Shown here: positions 47,786-59,700 of the stretch, in pieces
Layout: the number at the start of each line of letters is the position of its first letter
Numbering within the stretch: the stretch's first letter is position 1
Source of the DNA: Cenococcum geophilum 1.58
Lineage: Eukaryota; Ascomycota; Dothideomycetes; Gloniales; Gloniaceae
DNA: 64,000 bases
Direction of reading: 5' to 3'
Assembly (NCBI GenBank): GCA_001692895.1
Contig: KV748268.1
Location: 356,161 to 420,160 of the forward strand
Program-made: the position numbers and the translations under genes
The notes under the pieces: generated by a model
Databases searched by the model: none
Told to the model about the DNA's origin: nothing
What the model saw: only the letters and a program-made list of their open reading frames with translations

Positions 47786-48500
47786 TACTAGTGGGCTCGC
47801 TAAAAGTAGCACTAACTTAAGAAGTTTAAGCAACCTATCTAATAAATAAAACCTTTTACTCTTCTACTTTATAACTAACTTATTTATAATTCCTAAAGCT
47901 AGATACTAATAATATAAAGCGCTAAAACTTACTTACCCTAAATATAACGAATAAGAAGTAGTAGCTTTAGGGCCCTAAGTTAAAAGCTTCCCACCTAAAG
48001 GAGGTGGATTTAATATATAACTAGGCCGGACTATATTAGCTAGTAATAGTAAAGTTCCTAATTAATTCTCTTACGCTAGTATAAACCGTTAGTATAAATA
48101 GGCCTATTAACGACGCCTATAAGTAAAGGCTTTATAAAATATTTAAGGAATAGGGTGTCCTTTAAAAAGACTTAGGGTATTAATTACAAGTAGCCTATAC
48201 TAAAGCTTAAGTGCAGAAAATGCTAGACTATATTAACGGCGGATAGGTATATAATGCTAACGCTAATAGGCTAGGAGATAAATTAAAATATCCATTATTT
48301 AAAGGCTGGGATATAGTAATTAGAGAGAAGGCGAAGCTTATAGCGGGCAATTACAAAGTAGAGGTATTAAAAGAATATTTATAGTGTCTAAAATCCCTAG
48401 AGAATAAGCGATAGTGGATTTATAATATATATAACAAAAGTATTTAGCTACACCCCTAGCCTAGCTAACTAAAATTAACTAATACTAACGCGTTTATAGA
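47786..48500 (+). pseudogene. Unidentified eroded frame, copy 1 (truncated)
   Basis: It matches 53957-54665 at about nine bases in ten by eye. Readable with Gln stops: VIVKFLINSLTL, IFKEQGVLQKDLGYQLQV, MLDYINGG, IVIREKAKLIAGNYKVEVLK. The product is hydrophilic and helical, with no motif I recognise. Copy 1 diverges from copy 2 near 48480. Both follow a CTAGGGG minisatellite. Confidence 0.5.
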
Positions 48501-48985
48501 GTAAGTAGTCTATATAAAACACTAAATCTAAATAATATATATACCCCTCTAGTGAAAGGCAATTCGGCTTATATATTTAATTTCGCTTAATTACCACTAG
48601 CAATTATAGCGAACGCCCTTTATCTATAATTGACCTTTTATAGCGTTGTAATCTTTATTAAATATTATAAGGTTTCCGTCTATACGATATTACTAAATTT
48701 TATTAACTCTATTTATAGCGTTATATTCGCGTTTTAAAGGCATAGGTAAAGGGGGGAAGGAGGAAAGTATACATTAGGCGAGTTCTGGTTGCTTTAATTT
48801 AGCTTAGGGCAATCGCTTAGGCCGATACTAAAACAGTTAGTAGTAACTAAGCGAAATTAGATACGTATAGCGAATTTAAATTTTACTAGAGGGGGTAAGG
48901 CTAGTTATATATATAGCTATAGTTAATTATATTAATCTAATTAGCTAATTCTTATTAATAACACGTGGACGAATTTTAGCGGGAA
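48501..48985. other. No gene recognised
   Basis: RIP-type sequence with no convincing frame on either strand, ending at an LTR. Confidence 0.5.
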
Positions 48986-49207
48986 TATTAGCGACTTAGT
49001 TAATTAAGGTATAAGTACGGCAAGAGGGACGCATAAGCCTATATAATTAGATTGTCTATAAATAAAAATCTAAGGCTAATAGAAGCACCGCTTAAAGTCT
49101 TATATAATCCTCTAGTTACGTAACCATAATCTGCCTTTAGTATATTAATATACCAAAATCAGCTATTATATAACCGTAATCTACGGTTATCTACTAGTAC
49201 TATAATA
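48986..49207 (-). repeat. LTR (family 2) with an inserted palindrome
   Basis: TATTAGCGACTTAGTTAATTAAGG start, GCATAAGCCTATATAAT, CTACTATAATA-type end. Within it a 24-bp palindrome (49136-49158) lies between 18-bp near-direct repeats at 49116-49133 and 49166-49183; the 15136 copy lacks this extra ~50 bp. No target duplication found. Confidence 0.75.
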
Positions 49208-49342
49208 GTAGGCGTATTTATAGAGGCAGCTTACAGACAGTAGGTAATAATAGTAATAGTTAAATTAGTTCGCGTACTGCCTTATAAATTACTATATAAT
49301 CTAATTAATAAACTTAAAAGTAAGTAGATAGTATTATAAGAA
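49208..49342. other. Short spacer between two LTRs
   Basis: No gene or further repeat recognised. Confidence 0.5.
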
Positions 49343-49347
49343 GTATT

Positions 49348-49535
49348 TATTAGTAACTTAGTTAATTAAGGTATAAGTACAATATAGAGAATATGCAAGC
49401 CTATATAATCGGTAGTCTATTAATAAGGATATTAAGATAAGGACTAGAAGAAGGTTAAGGAAAGAATAGGTCTATATATATAGCGTTAAGTCTCTAGTTA
49501 AGCCCCTAATAAGGGTCTATAATAGCGCTGTAATA
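49348..49535 (-). repeat. Solo LTR (family 2) with target duplication
   Basis: TATTAGTAACTTAG start, GCTGTAATA end; GTATT lies on both sides (49343-49347, 49536-49540). A 5-bp duplication around a single LTR shows LTR-LTR recombination removed the body. Confidence 0.88.
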
Positions 49536-49724
49536 GTATTATAAGTAGTAAGAACGGTAGTATAGGCGTAACTATTATAGAGGTATATAATATTGCGAAA
49601 GATAGTATAATAATTTATATATAGCGTTCTTATTACTTATAATAAAAAGAATAAATAATAAACATCTATATTAACAGTTGAAAATGTCTTTAAGATATAC
49701 CTTTAAGTAAAATATACTTAATAG

Positions 49725-49924
49725 TATAACGGTTTAGATAATTAGTAACCTATACTATTATATAGTTATATAGCGCCAAGGCGCTAGGGCCTTAGCGCCC
49801 CCTTTCTCTATATATAGTCTGCACCCGCTACCTTTATAGCTTTTTACCTTAGTCTACTTATAATATAGCCCTATATCATTGCTTAATCTATTAAATTACT
49901 TTTATAAGATTACTAACCGTAATA
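49725..49924 (+). repeat. LTR (family 3), 200 bp
   Basis: TATAACGGTTTAG start (eroded TGTGACGG), CTCTATATATAGTCTGC TATA-like box, CCGTAATA end. It is the inverse of the solo copy at 52960-53159 and is followed by a readable frame, so it may be a 5' LTR. Confidence 0.8.
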
Positions 49925-50339
49925 AATAGCATAACTACTTTAATATCTTTAAGATAGAATTACCCTAAGCTTTAATTAATAAACCTAATCTAAATAAGTT
50001 AGCCTCTAGTGTAATATAGAACGCTATAACTAAACTTTACTAGTTATTAGATTTATAATAAAACTAGTCTTAAAGGCTAGTATTTTTATATAGATAGAAA
50101 CTATCTAAAACTAAATATATTAATAGTAATACTAATTTCTTTAATCTTATTAAAGTAAGAAGTCCTCTAATAACTTCTATAAATTATAATAAATAGTGCA
50201 TAGATAGTTATAACTAGTAGTAGATAGAGTTAGGCCTAGATATATACTTAACAATTAATAAAAATATAGTTAATTAGCGCTGCTACTTACTATAGAAACT
50301 CAGCTTAATTATTAGGCTAGTACTAATATCTCTACTAGG
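49925..50339 (+). pseudogene. Eroded frame downstream of LTR family 3
   Basis: With Gln stops it reads FNIFKIELPQALINKPNL and KLYQLLDL, then a basic stretch. Possibly the first part of a retroelement protein; it is interrupted at 50340 by an LTR of family 1. Family unknown. Confidence 0.4.
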
Positions 50340-50536
50340 TGTCACGGCTTAAATAAATACTATATTACGAAGATACTAAGCTAAAGAGGAAGAAAAGGGG
50401 TTGCTAGGACTACTGTAAACAAATATATAAATAAATATGTAGAGTTAGCCGCTAAGGCGCTAGCAGTAGGCGAGCTAATTATAGGTTAGTAGAATATAGC
50501 AGAATTTAGTAGGTAGCGTGCCGCAGCGCCGTTATA
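50340..50536 (-). repeat. Solo LTR (family 1)
   Basis: TGTCACGGCTTAAATAAAT start and GCAGCGCCGTTATA end, the inverse of 28526-28735 and about 200 bp long. No matching target duplication found at either possible end. Confidence 0.8.
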
Positions 50537-50539
50537 ACA

Positions 50540-52075
50540 TTGTATTTATATAGCTTTTACTAGTAAAATAGGTGTCTAAGTAGAACCTTAGCTACCCTAA
50601 CCGCCTACTAAGCCGCCGCCAATTAAAAGATTTGGGTAGTAAAGTTACTGCTAAAAGTTATTACCTAGATCTTAGCCGTATAGCCTACCCTATTTATGCT
50701 CTACGCTTATAAGTTTAAAATAGTAGTAGTGTAAAGGCTACCTAATCTCTATTCCCCTACTAACGTTTTTATAACCGGATAAATAAATATAATCTTTAGC
50801 TAGTTGTAGCTAAGGTACATTCTATTACCTTCTACTATTAGATTTACCGCACTTAGTAACACTTAGCTTTACTAAACCTCCCTTAAGAAGCTGTATAGAA
50901 GTCCTATTATAAATTTATCTAACTATAATCTAACTTATAATTAACGTAGGTCTTCTAAACTAGGAAAGAGATAATTACTCTAATCTAAAGCTAGATATGT
51001 TAAGACGTAAATACAGTATTTTAATATTTCGCGAATTATTAGACCGTATATAACCCTAAAGGGCTAGTTCTAAAATATATTATAAAATATAATACTATAT
51101 AATAGGCTAGGATAACCTATCCTCCTAGCTAATAAGTTATTGTATATATTTTACAGAAGGATAAACTAGAAAAGGATTACCCTAAGTATAAAGGGAAAAC
51201 ATTGCTAGAGATACCCTAAGATAATAAAGGACTTAATTTAGAGACTATATATCTAAAGCAATTTCTTATACTTACCTTAACTATAGCGCTAGTTCGGATT
51301 TTATTTCTATAATTTACTCCTTTTTAATCTATTTACTATTTCCTACTCCGTTTTTCCGCCCTAGTAACTACTATAAGCATAAATTTTCGCTTAATAGATC
51401 TAACTATTCTATAGGGTAAAAATCCTAAATATAGTAAGTATATACTAGAGTTATATAGTTTAAGTATTTTACCACTTTCTATTAATTAGGCTTGTATAGT
51501 AGACTTAATATAGTATTACTAGTAATTCTTTCTTTTATAGCTTACTAATAATATTAAGATTATAGATAAACTATTACTTTATTAGCTGAAGTAATTTAAA
51601 CTTAAGTAAAATATGCATACTATTAAAACCTAAGAGGTTTATATCTAGGTTAAAATCCTAGTATAAAACTTCGGAGCAGAATATTTATCCAAAAGTATTA
51701 GGTCGCTAATTTATTTCACTAGGTATATCTATTACGCAGATATATATAATTACACGCATTTAAGCGGAGTTAATACTTTCTATATAAGGCTATAAAAGGG
51801 GGTTTCGGTAGCGTAAAATAGAGTAATCCTTAAGAAAGTAGACTAAATATTTAATCTGCTTATTATGTTAACTATTATAAAGTTTAGGAATAATTGCCTT
51901 ACTTACTACTATAAAGGAATTAAACAGCCAAACTTATTTTAATCGCTAGTAAAAAAAGTGGCTATATTAGCAAGCTTAGACGTAATTCCGTTAGTACAGA
52001 TTTTTAATTAGTCCGTAATATAACGGTTATAATATTATATAACCTACGGCGCTTATTTAGGTATATATATATTAA
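50540..52075 (+). pseudogene. Unidentified eroded coding block
   Basis: Readable in pieces with Gln stops: a Pro-rich start (50580-50640), REIIRPYITLKGQ (about 51030) and, near the end, GAEYLSKSIRSLIYFTRYIYY (about 51670-51735) and GVNTFYIRLQKGVSVAQNRV (51775-51830), then KVDQIFNLLIMLTIIKF. It is aromatic and basic, with no known motif. It is interrupted at 52076 by a truncated LINE. A reversed paralogue of its 3' part lies at about 60610-60740. Confidence 0.45.
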
Positions 52076-52085
52076 ACTATAAGCT

Positions 52086-52250
52086 ACGACTTATAGAATA
52101 AGGTATAAGTAATACTAGGAAATATAAAATAAGGTATATATACGGGCTTATATAAAAATATAGCGAGACTAAAGGAAGTATAATTATATAATATAATACT
52201 AGTGCCCTTTAGGCTTAGTGCCTCTAGGTGGAATAAACTTTATTATTATT
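52086..52250 (+). mobile_element. 5'-truncated LINE copy (3' end only)
   Basis: It matches the last ~165 bp of the LINE at 35890-36051, including AGTGCCCTTTAGGCTTAGTGCC and the (TTA)n tail. A 10-bp target duplication ACTATAAGCT lies at 52076-52085 and 52251-52260. An empty paralogous site exists at 60680-60720 (-). 5' truncation is typical of target-primed reverse transcription. Confidence 0.92.
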
Positions 52251-52260
52251 ACTATAAGCT

Positions 52261-52727
52261 ATAAAGTCGATCTTAATCTTCTTTATATACTATCCTTTTA
52301 GCTAATAATTTGGCCATTATATATAAGCTAACTAACTATAGAGTCTCTATAATTCTAGTAGTTAGCGTAGTTACCTTTACACGGCCTTTTTATAGGGGAA
52401 GTTTTAGTATTTTTACTATTTAAGGGAAAGTTAATAAAATACGCTAACCACTAGACGTGCCTAGGGGCTATATATATTTATACTATATTACTAAAATTAC
52501 GTCTTTTTCTAACACCGCTAGAAGAAGTAGGGAGATACTTAAGAAAAATATATATAGCGCTCTTAGGTAAACATACCCGTAGACTATATAACTCCTATTA
52601 AGAAAAGGGTATCCTAGTATCCTAGCCTAGGATATATACCTATTCTATAGCTTACTTAGGTGTATTATACTCTTAAACTTTAGGTTATAAATAGAAAATT
52701 TTATACAGTTTTAATATATTTAGCTAT
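52261..52727 (+). pseudogene. Host-block remainder and another LINE ORF2 fragment
   Basis: 52261-52320 continues the block broken by the LINE. 52525-52680 matches the LINE ORF2 tail (EVGRYLRKIYIALLGKHT; compare 35310-35400). The join is not resolved. Confidence 0.5.
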
Positions 52728-53250
52728 TTCTTTTAGTATATTAATATGCTGGAATAAGGGTTTTTTTTAATATTATAATATAGTAAAATTGGGTTCTTTT
52801 AGTATCTTAATATACTAAAATTAACTTCTTTTAGTATCCCAATATGCTAAAATTAAACTTTTTTTAGTATCCTAATATGCTAAAATTAACTTCTTTTAAC
52901 ATCCTAACATGCCGAAATAAACTTCTTTTAGCATCTTAATATGCTAAAATTAACTTCTTTATTACGGCTAGCAATCCTATAAAAGTAATTTAATAGATTA
53001 AGTAATAATATAGGGCTATATTATAAGTAAACTAAGGTAAAAAGCTATAAAGGTAGCGGGTGTAGACTATATATAGAGAAAGGGGGCGTTAAGGCCCTAG
53101 CGCTTTAGCGCTATATAACTATATAATGGTATAGGTCACTAATTATCTAAACCGTCACATTCTTTAGTATCCTAATATGCCGAAATTAACTTCTTTTTAT
53201 ACATTAATATAGTAAAATCAACTTCCCCTAGTATATTAATGCGATAGTAC
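52728..53250. repeat. Palindrome array, ~32-bp units
   Basis: At least eight units of the form CTTCTTTTAGYATCYTAATAT + GCTAAAATTAA, each carrying the 24-bp palindrome (eroded to different degrees), continuing on both sides of the solo LTR at 52960-53159. Confidence 0.9.
52960..53159 (-). repeat. Solo LTR (family 3) inside the palindrome array
   Basis: TATTACGGCTAGC start, AACCGTCACA end, 200 bp. TTCTT is duplicated at 52955-52959 and 53160-53164. The inserted LTR keeps a CACA terminus, so it is less eroded than the copy at 49725. Confidence 0.92.
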
Positions 53251-53370
53251 TAGGGCACGTTACTTACTATATTCTGCCTATTACGGACCTTATATTAAAA
53301 GTATTATAAATACTTATTAAGGAGATAGATAAGCTGTAGGAGATAGTATAAGCTATAACGAAAACAGTTA

Positions 53371-53955
53371 TAACGGTCTTATACCTAAGGGCAAATATTT
53401 TATACCTAAAGGCAACTCTTATACCTAGGGGTAATAGTCTTATACTCTTATACTTAGGGGCAATAGTTTTATACCTAGGGGTAAACGTCCTATACTTTTA
53501 TACCTAGGGGTAGCGGTCTTATACCTAGGGGCAACGGTCTTATACTTAGGGGTAACGGTCTTATACCTAGGGGCAACGGTTTTATACCTAAGGGTAACGG
53601 TCTTATATTTAGGGGTAATAGTCTTATACCTAGGGGCAACGGTCTTATACCTAGGGGTAACGGTTTTATATTTAGGGGCAATGGTCTTATACCTAGGGGC
53701 AACGGTCTTATATCTAAGGGCAATAGTTTTATACTTAGGGGTAACGGTCTTATACTTAGGGGTAACGGTTTTATACCTAGGGGTAATAGTCTTATACTTA
53801 GGGGTAATAGTCTTATACTTAGGGGCAACGGTCTTATACCTAGGGATAACAGTTTTATACCTAGTAGTAACAGTCTTATACTTAGGAGTAATAGTCTTAT
53901 ATTTAAGGGTAACTATCTTATATTTAGGGGCAACTATTTTATACCTAGGGGTAAG
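53371..53955 (+). repeat. 21-bp minisatellite, ~28 units
   Basis: Unit GTCTTATACCTAGGGGYAACG with RIP-type variants (TTATATTTAGG, AATAG). Because 21 is divisible by 3 and the units lack stops in one frame per strand, long open frames occur on both strands (53490-53828 minus, 53681-53968 plus). They are repeats, not genes. Confidence 0.93.
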
Positions 53956-53956
53956 T

Positions 53957-54665
53957 AAGTCGCGCTAGTGGCTTTGCTAAAAGTAGTACTAACTTAAAAA
54001 GTCTAAGCAACCTCCCTACTATACCTCCTATTTAATAAATAAAACCTTTTACTTTTTACTTTATAACTAACTTATTTATAATTATAAAGCCGGATATTAT
54101 TAATATAAAGCGCTGTAATTAATCCTCCCCTAATATAACGGAAAAGAAGTAGTAGCTCTAAGGCCTTAGGTTAAAAGCTTCCTATTTAAAGGAGATAGAT
54201 TTAATATATAACTAGGCTAAGCTATATTAGCTAGTAACAGTAAAGTTCCTAATTAATTCTCTTACGCTAGTATAAACCGTTAGCGTAAATTGGCTTATTA
54301 ATAACGCCTATAAGCGGAGGCTTTATAAAATATTTAAGGAATAGGGTGTCCTTTAAAAAGACTTAGGGTATTAATTATAAGTAGCCTATACTAAAGCCTA
54401 AGTATAGAAGATACTGGACTATATTAACGGCGGACGGGTATATAATGCTAATAATAATAGGCTAAAAGATAAATTAGAATATCTATTGTTTAAAGGCTAG
54501 GATATAGTAATTAGAGAGAAGGTAAAGCTTATAGTAGGCAATTATAGAGTAAAGGTATTAAAAGAATATTTATAATATCTAAAATCCCTAAAGAATAAGC
54601 GATGGTGGATTTATAATATATATAATAAAGGTATTATTTTACTGCGCCCCTAAACCTAGCTAACT
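53957..54665 (+). pseudogene. Unidentified eroded frame, copy 2
   Basis: Homologue of 47786-48500 (motifs IFKEQGVLQKDLGYQL, ILDYINGG). Unlike copy 1 it may continue into the next block. Not recognised. Confidence 0.5.
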
Positions 54666-56760
54666 GAAATTAGCTAACTCTAATATAGATATATTACCAC
54701 CCTATCTAAATATTAAGCTCCGCGCTAATTAAGAAGATTTAGTTTTACCTAATAACTATAGCCAGATATGGGCAGAGCTGGCTACTTTATTATTTATAGA
54801 TAGTACTCTTTTCCAAGAATTAAATACGGTAGTAGAATGGCAAATACTAGATCTTCTAGGACTTAGCGGTCGGATTAAATTCCTAGTTAAACGGCTAGGT
54901 ATTCTTTAAAGAAATAAAAATTAAAGGCTAATAATTATAAAATAGTATAAGTTCTTAGTGGGCTAAGCAATATTTAACATTTTAATATTTAAATAAATAG
55001 CTAGCTATAGGATTAATAATGTAAGTAAATTATATAATAGAGCTCCCTAGAAAAATGCTAATAATATTTATAGTTCTAGTTTAATACTTTTAACTAAGTA
55101 ATTAACTTAGTATTTTAAATCCGCGGTTAAGTTAAGATTAACGTCTAATTAAATAACTGGATTAAGTTAGCGAGCCTTTTACATAACTATACCCCTAAGG
55201 ATATTTAAAAGTTATTTTACCCTAAGTTTAAGGATAATATAAATGCTAATTTACTAAAGCTTTGCCGGCAAGATCTCTTTATAGCGGTAAATAACAAATT
55301 ATATAATAACCTGTATAAATTTATACTTTTAAAACTAAAGCTAAGCTTTGCTAATATTTACTCTCTTTTTAAGATTATAAAATAGAAAGGAAAGGTAATA
55401 AATATGGTAATATCTTATATTAGCTAGTAGCTAAATCGTAACCCTATAAAGGTTGCTAAGCGTAATAGCAATAAACCTCCGCTATAAAACGATTTTCTAT
55501 TAGCTTTATAGGAGAAGTATAATAAAGAAGCGGATAAGTAGTTATTAGAACTTCAAAACCGGGTTCTAGAATATATAAGGGATAATATTAGCGAGTTTAC
55601 CTACCTAGCGATGAAGCATTACCTATAAAAATACCTATATAGTAACGGTATAGCTTATACTAAATAATTTGAGTATAAGACCTGGAAAGGTGTATTAATT
55701 ATTATTCTTAATATTACTAGTCCATATCTCTAGCATAACGTACTACTATAATACAATATTAAGGACCTAAGAGAGATGTGCTCTAAACCGGTATTTATAA
55801 TTACTTAAGCCGTATATAAAATTATTAGCTATATACTAGAAATACTGCAAAATTCTGCTCTTAATAAAAATAACGCTATAGACGACCTATATAAAACAAT
55901 TAAACTATTAATTATAAAATAGGTGGTAAGGTAATACGCTAAAGTATTAGAGAGCCCTACTAAATATTAGTAGCTGTTAGTAATTAAGATAATAGAGGTA
56001 TAATACGCAAAATATATAACACTAGGGGAAGAAGACGTGCCTTTACTAGCCTTAAACCCGCTAAAATACAATCTATTAATATCTAAGAAAAAACTATAAG
56101 GAGGTAATACATATAGTATTAGATCTAGTGGGTATAAGTTAGAAGTAAAGCGGCCTAATATAAAAGGGCTTAAGGACGGGCCTATAGCTGGCTATATTAG
56201 TGCACTAGCTTCTACATATCGTTAATAGGTAAAAAATCCGTTACAGCTAATACTAAAGGGCTTATAAGAACTCTGAAACTTATACTATAATTAAACCTAA
56301 TTAAAACTGCCAAATAATAGGCTAGAGACTTAAAGGGTAGGTAGGAAAGAAGGAAGCGAAAGTAGTAATATATTGGGCGGTATCTAGCTAATATAACTAT
56401 AATCGTTAACTACGGCTAAGGGTTTTTAGGCTTAGAGGAAACGTATAATATAAAGTTTAAACATATAATTATTAGATTTGCGCATTTAAATTTAGCTTTA
56501 TTATAAAATAATACTAAATACCAGAATAGTATTAATTGGCATACTAAAATAATATACTTTCCCCCTAATATTTAGTAGGTACCTTACCCCTAGGGGATCC
56601 CCCTCTTATTATATTTATTAGTAGTAGATACCTAAAGGTTTAGCAGATACTAATAAATTTATTTTATCTATCTTAAATATAAGTACTAAATTCTTTAATA
56701 AAGTATATCGCTTACCTAGTAGTAGGTTATAGCCCTTATATACTAAGTTTTTATAAATAC
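54666..56760 (+). pseudogene. Unidentified eroded coding block
   Basis: Several stretches read well with Gln stops: ELATLLFIDSTLFQELNTVV (about 54775-54830), then LDLLGLSGRIKFLVKRLGIL to 54908. Further on come VKRPNIKGLKDGPIAGYISA (about 56140-56205), ALEETYNIKFKHIIIRFAHL (about 56430-56490) and INWHTKIIYFPPNIQQVPYP (56530-56590). The product appears long and globular. No known domain found. Whether it is one gene with the next block cannot be told. Confidence 0.45.
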
Positions 56761-56775
56761 TAATATAGTATAGAA

Positions 56776-59700
56776 ATGGACAATACCTCACTTAATAGGG
56801 AGTTAAGTATTAGCGAGGCTAATAATAGCGAGGTTAATAATAACGACTTTAATAGGGACTTAGATAACAATAACGGCTTATATTATAAAGAAATATCTAT
56901 ATACTATAAACAGGACCTTAAAAATAGAAGCTTTAGAAATAAGGAGTAGGTAAATATAGTATCCAATTTATATTCCTAGAAAATTAATTACTTAAAGGGC
57001 GAGTATAAGCTTAAAGGTATACTATATTCTGCTAGTTTTACTATATTCTAATATATAAGGATAAAGCTAAAGAATTATAGTATAGGATCTAACTAAGAAG
57101 ATAGACTCTCCCTATTTCGACGGACGTTAAGCAATTAAAATACTATAGTAGCTCTATATAATTAACTATAGAAGTAAAAAAGTAGGGTTAAAGGCAGTAG
57201 CAGTGGATAACGAGTACTACTATGCCTTTTACCTTAACCTATTAATTATTATTGGCCGACCACTTAGGCCGATTACGCAGTTAAACGGCCGGTTTTTTAA
57301 TAACATTACTATAACTTTTAAGAACTAGCGGGCCTTATATAGTAGTAAGTATATATATAGTCTACTATTTAACTTAGAGCACCGCACCTTTTAACTAGCT
57401 ATAGTAGTAATAAGGGAGGTATAGTACGTTATAATATATCTAATTACGCCTATAATAACCAATTTACCTTAATTAAGGCGGGAGCGTTAAAAGCGCCTTA
57501 ATAAGTTATCTTAGTCTAGTGCATTATAGCTTTACTATATATATTTTCTCGCGGAATATATTAAGCGAGTCTTCCTTATCAGCGACCTTTTTAGAGAGGG
57601 TATTAAGCCTTTATAAACGCTTAATGGCTTACAGTTATAGAAGATTACGTTTAATAAGTAAACTATTTTTTAAAATAGGTTTATAGAGGAATGGGAAAGT
57701 TACGTATAAAAATGCTTATATAACGATTTTTAGATAGAAAACTAGCCGGCATTTTACGCTTATAACTATAGCGCGAATATAAAAATTAAAGTTAATAAAT
57801 AGGTCTAAACCCTATATAAAGAAACCCGTTTTTACTAAAATAATAAAGAGTTTAAGTCGGAGTTGGAGGATAGTAAGGATAGTACTTAAGTAGAGGTGTC
57901 TAGCTAGAGTAATATAGGAGAAGTATTAGAAGCGGCTAAAGAGGTTAAATACTAAAGCCTATATACTAAGGGCCTTTATTAGCTTTAAACTAAATTAAAA
58001 TAGAAGTATATACTTAATAATATTAGCAGCATATTATATGCTTTAGCGGTTAACACTTACTACCTAGATATAAAGTCCCCTAACGTAAATAATAAGCTTA
58101 TATATTATCTCTTAGCTAACTAGAATAAAGTCTTAAAAGAGTATCGCGGCCCTTAGGACTTTATATTCTATCCGCTAGCCTTCCACCTAATATACAGTAA
58201 CTTCTTATTATCTTAGCCACCTTTATTTTTTATAGATAACCTTTTCACAGTTATAAAAGATAATATAAGCTACTAAAACGATGGCGCTGATATGCTTAGC
58301 TATGGGTATTTCTAGGTATACTTTAATATTAAGCGTAGTATCCGTTACGGACTAGATAAGCTTCTTACTACTAAGGGCATAGTAATAGTAGCGCTCGCTC
58401 TCCCTAAAACTAAGGCTAATACCTCCTCTATACATATAAGGGTAAAACGTTAATAGCTTTTACGGATGCTATAAGGCCCTAATTTATTTAAGCCGTTTAC
58501 ACGTAAGCGGTAGTATATTAAAGCGGCAATTATAAAAGAAGAATTTTCCTTTTAAATAGAATAGGTACTAACTATTTAAGTATCTAAGCTAACAGATAGC
58601 CGCTAAAGTTTTTTAATAGTACTTAATCTAATCTTTTAGCTAATGCGTTTCTACCTTAAGGAGTGTTATTACTATATATATATACTCTAGTCCTTCTAAC
58701 CCTTAGTCTTCTCTAGTATACTTTACTCTTTTACTAAAATATTTAGGCTTACAATTAATAAAGTGTATAGTAGGTTTAAGGCTAGGGGTTTAAAAGGGCT
58801 AAGCATTGCTTTAGTAAAAGGCGTGTCCGCACTTAACTGCTTAGGGAGTTACTACTTTATAGGGTTCCTTAAATCCCTAATAGGCTTAGTCCTTAGCCCC
58901 CTAGAAATAATAGATGGTATATAGTAAGGAGCGTAGCCATATATTAACCCTTAAATATTAAACCTTAGAGATATTAGAGGCAGCCTTTACTTTAGCTAGT
59001 AGCCACAGGGTAAAAATAATTGACCATTACTTATGCATATGGCTTTTATTAGCTTTTACTATAGTCTAAAGGTTATAGTAAGTCGTTATAGTAACGTCTA
59101 GTTTAAAGAGCTTAGTAGTATATTAATTAGAGGACTAAATAGAGCAGCTAAATTCTTAGAAGACTTATTCCATAATTTATAAATACCGTAAACGGTTAGG
59201 TTTATTAATCACTAATTTAATTATACGCTTAGGTAGGGTAGTTAGGGTACAGATAAGATAAAAAAAAAGGTATAGCTATTAAAGGATTAACAGGTATTAA
59301 TACGGCGATAGTTATAATATAACTATCTATTTTCCTAGGCGTATATTAATAATATACATTAAGTCCTATAGCTAATATTTAGGGTAGAGAGTATAAACTG
59401 GTTATATTATACTTTGCACTAAAAAAGGTCCTATTCTTAACCTATACGTTAACTAAGGTTTAGTAAGACTTTTTTTAGGAGCTCTATAATAGCTACGGCA
59501 AAGATAATAAGTTAGCAATTAGATCATTTTCGTTATTATATACTACGTAGGTCTTAGTTCTTTATATAGCCATTTAATATATAGCTAAAGGGTTAGTAGA
59601 TAAGGAATAGTAGATTAGTGTATTATTAGTTATAATATTTTTAAACCGGATCGAATGCGTTCCTAAAACATATTAATTAAGGCTTAGCTATTAAAGGGTT

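Noticed and set aside
53490-53968. Open frames of 112 (-) and 95 (+) codons overlapping on opposite strands
   Set aside because: Seven-residue repeats caused by the 21-bp minisatellite; open on both strands because 21 is a multiple of 3.
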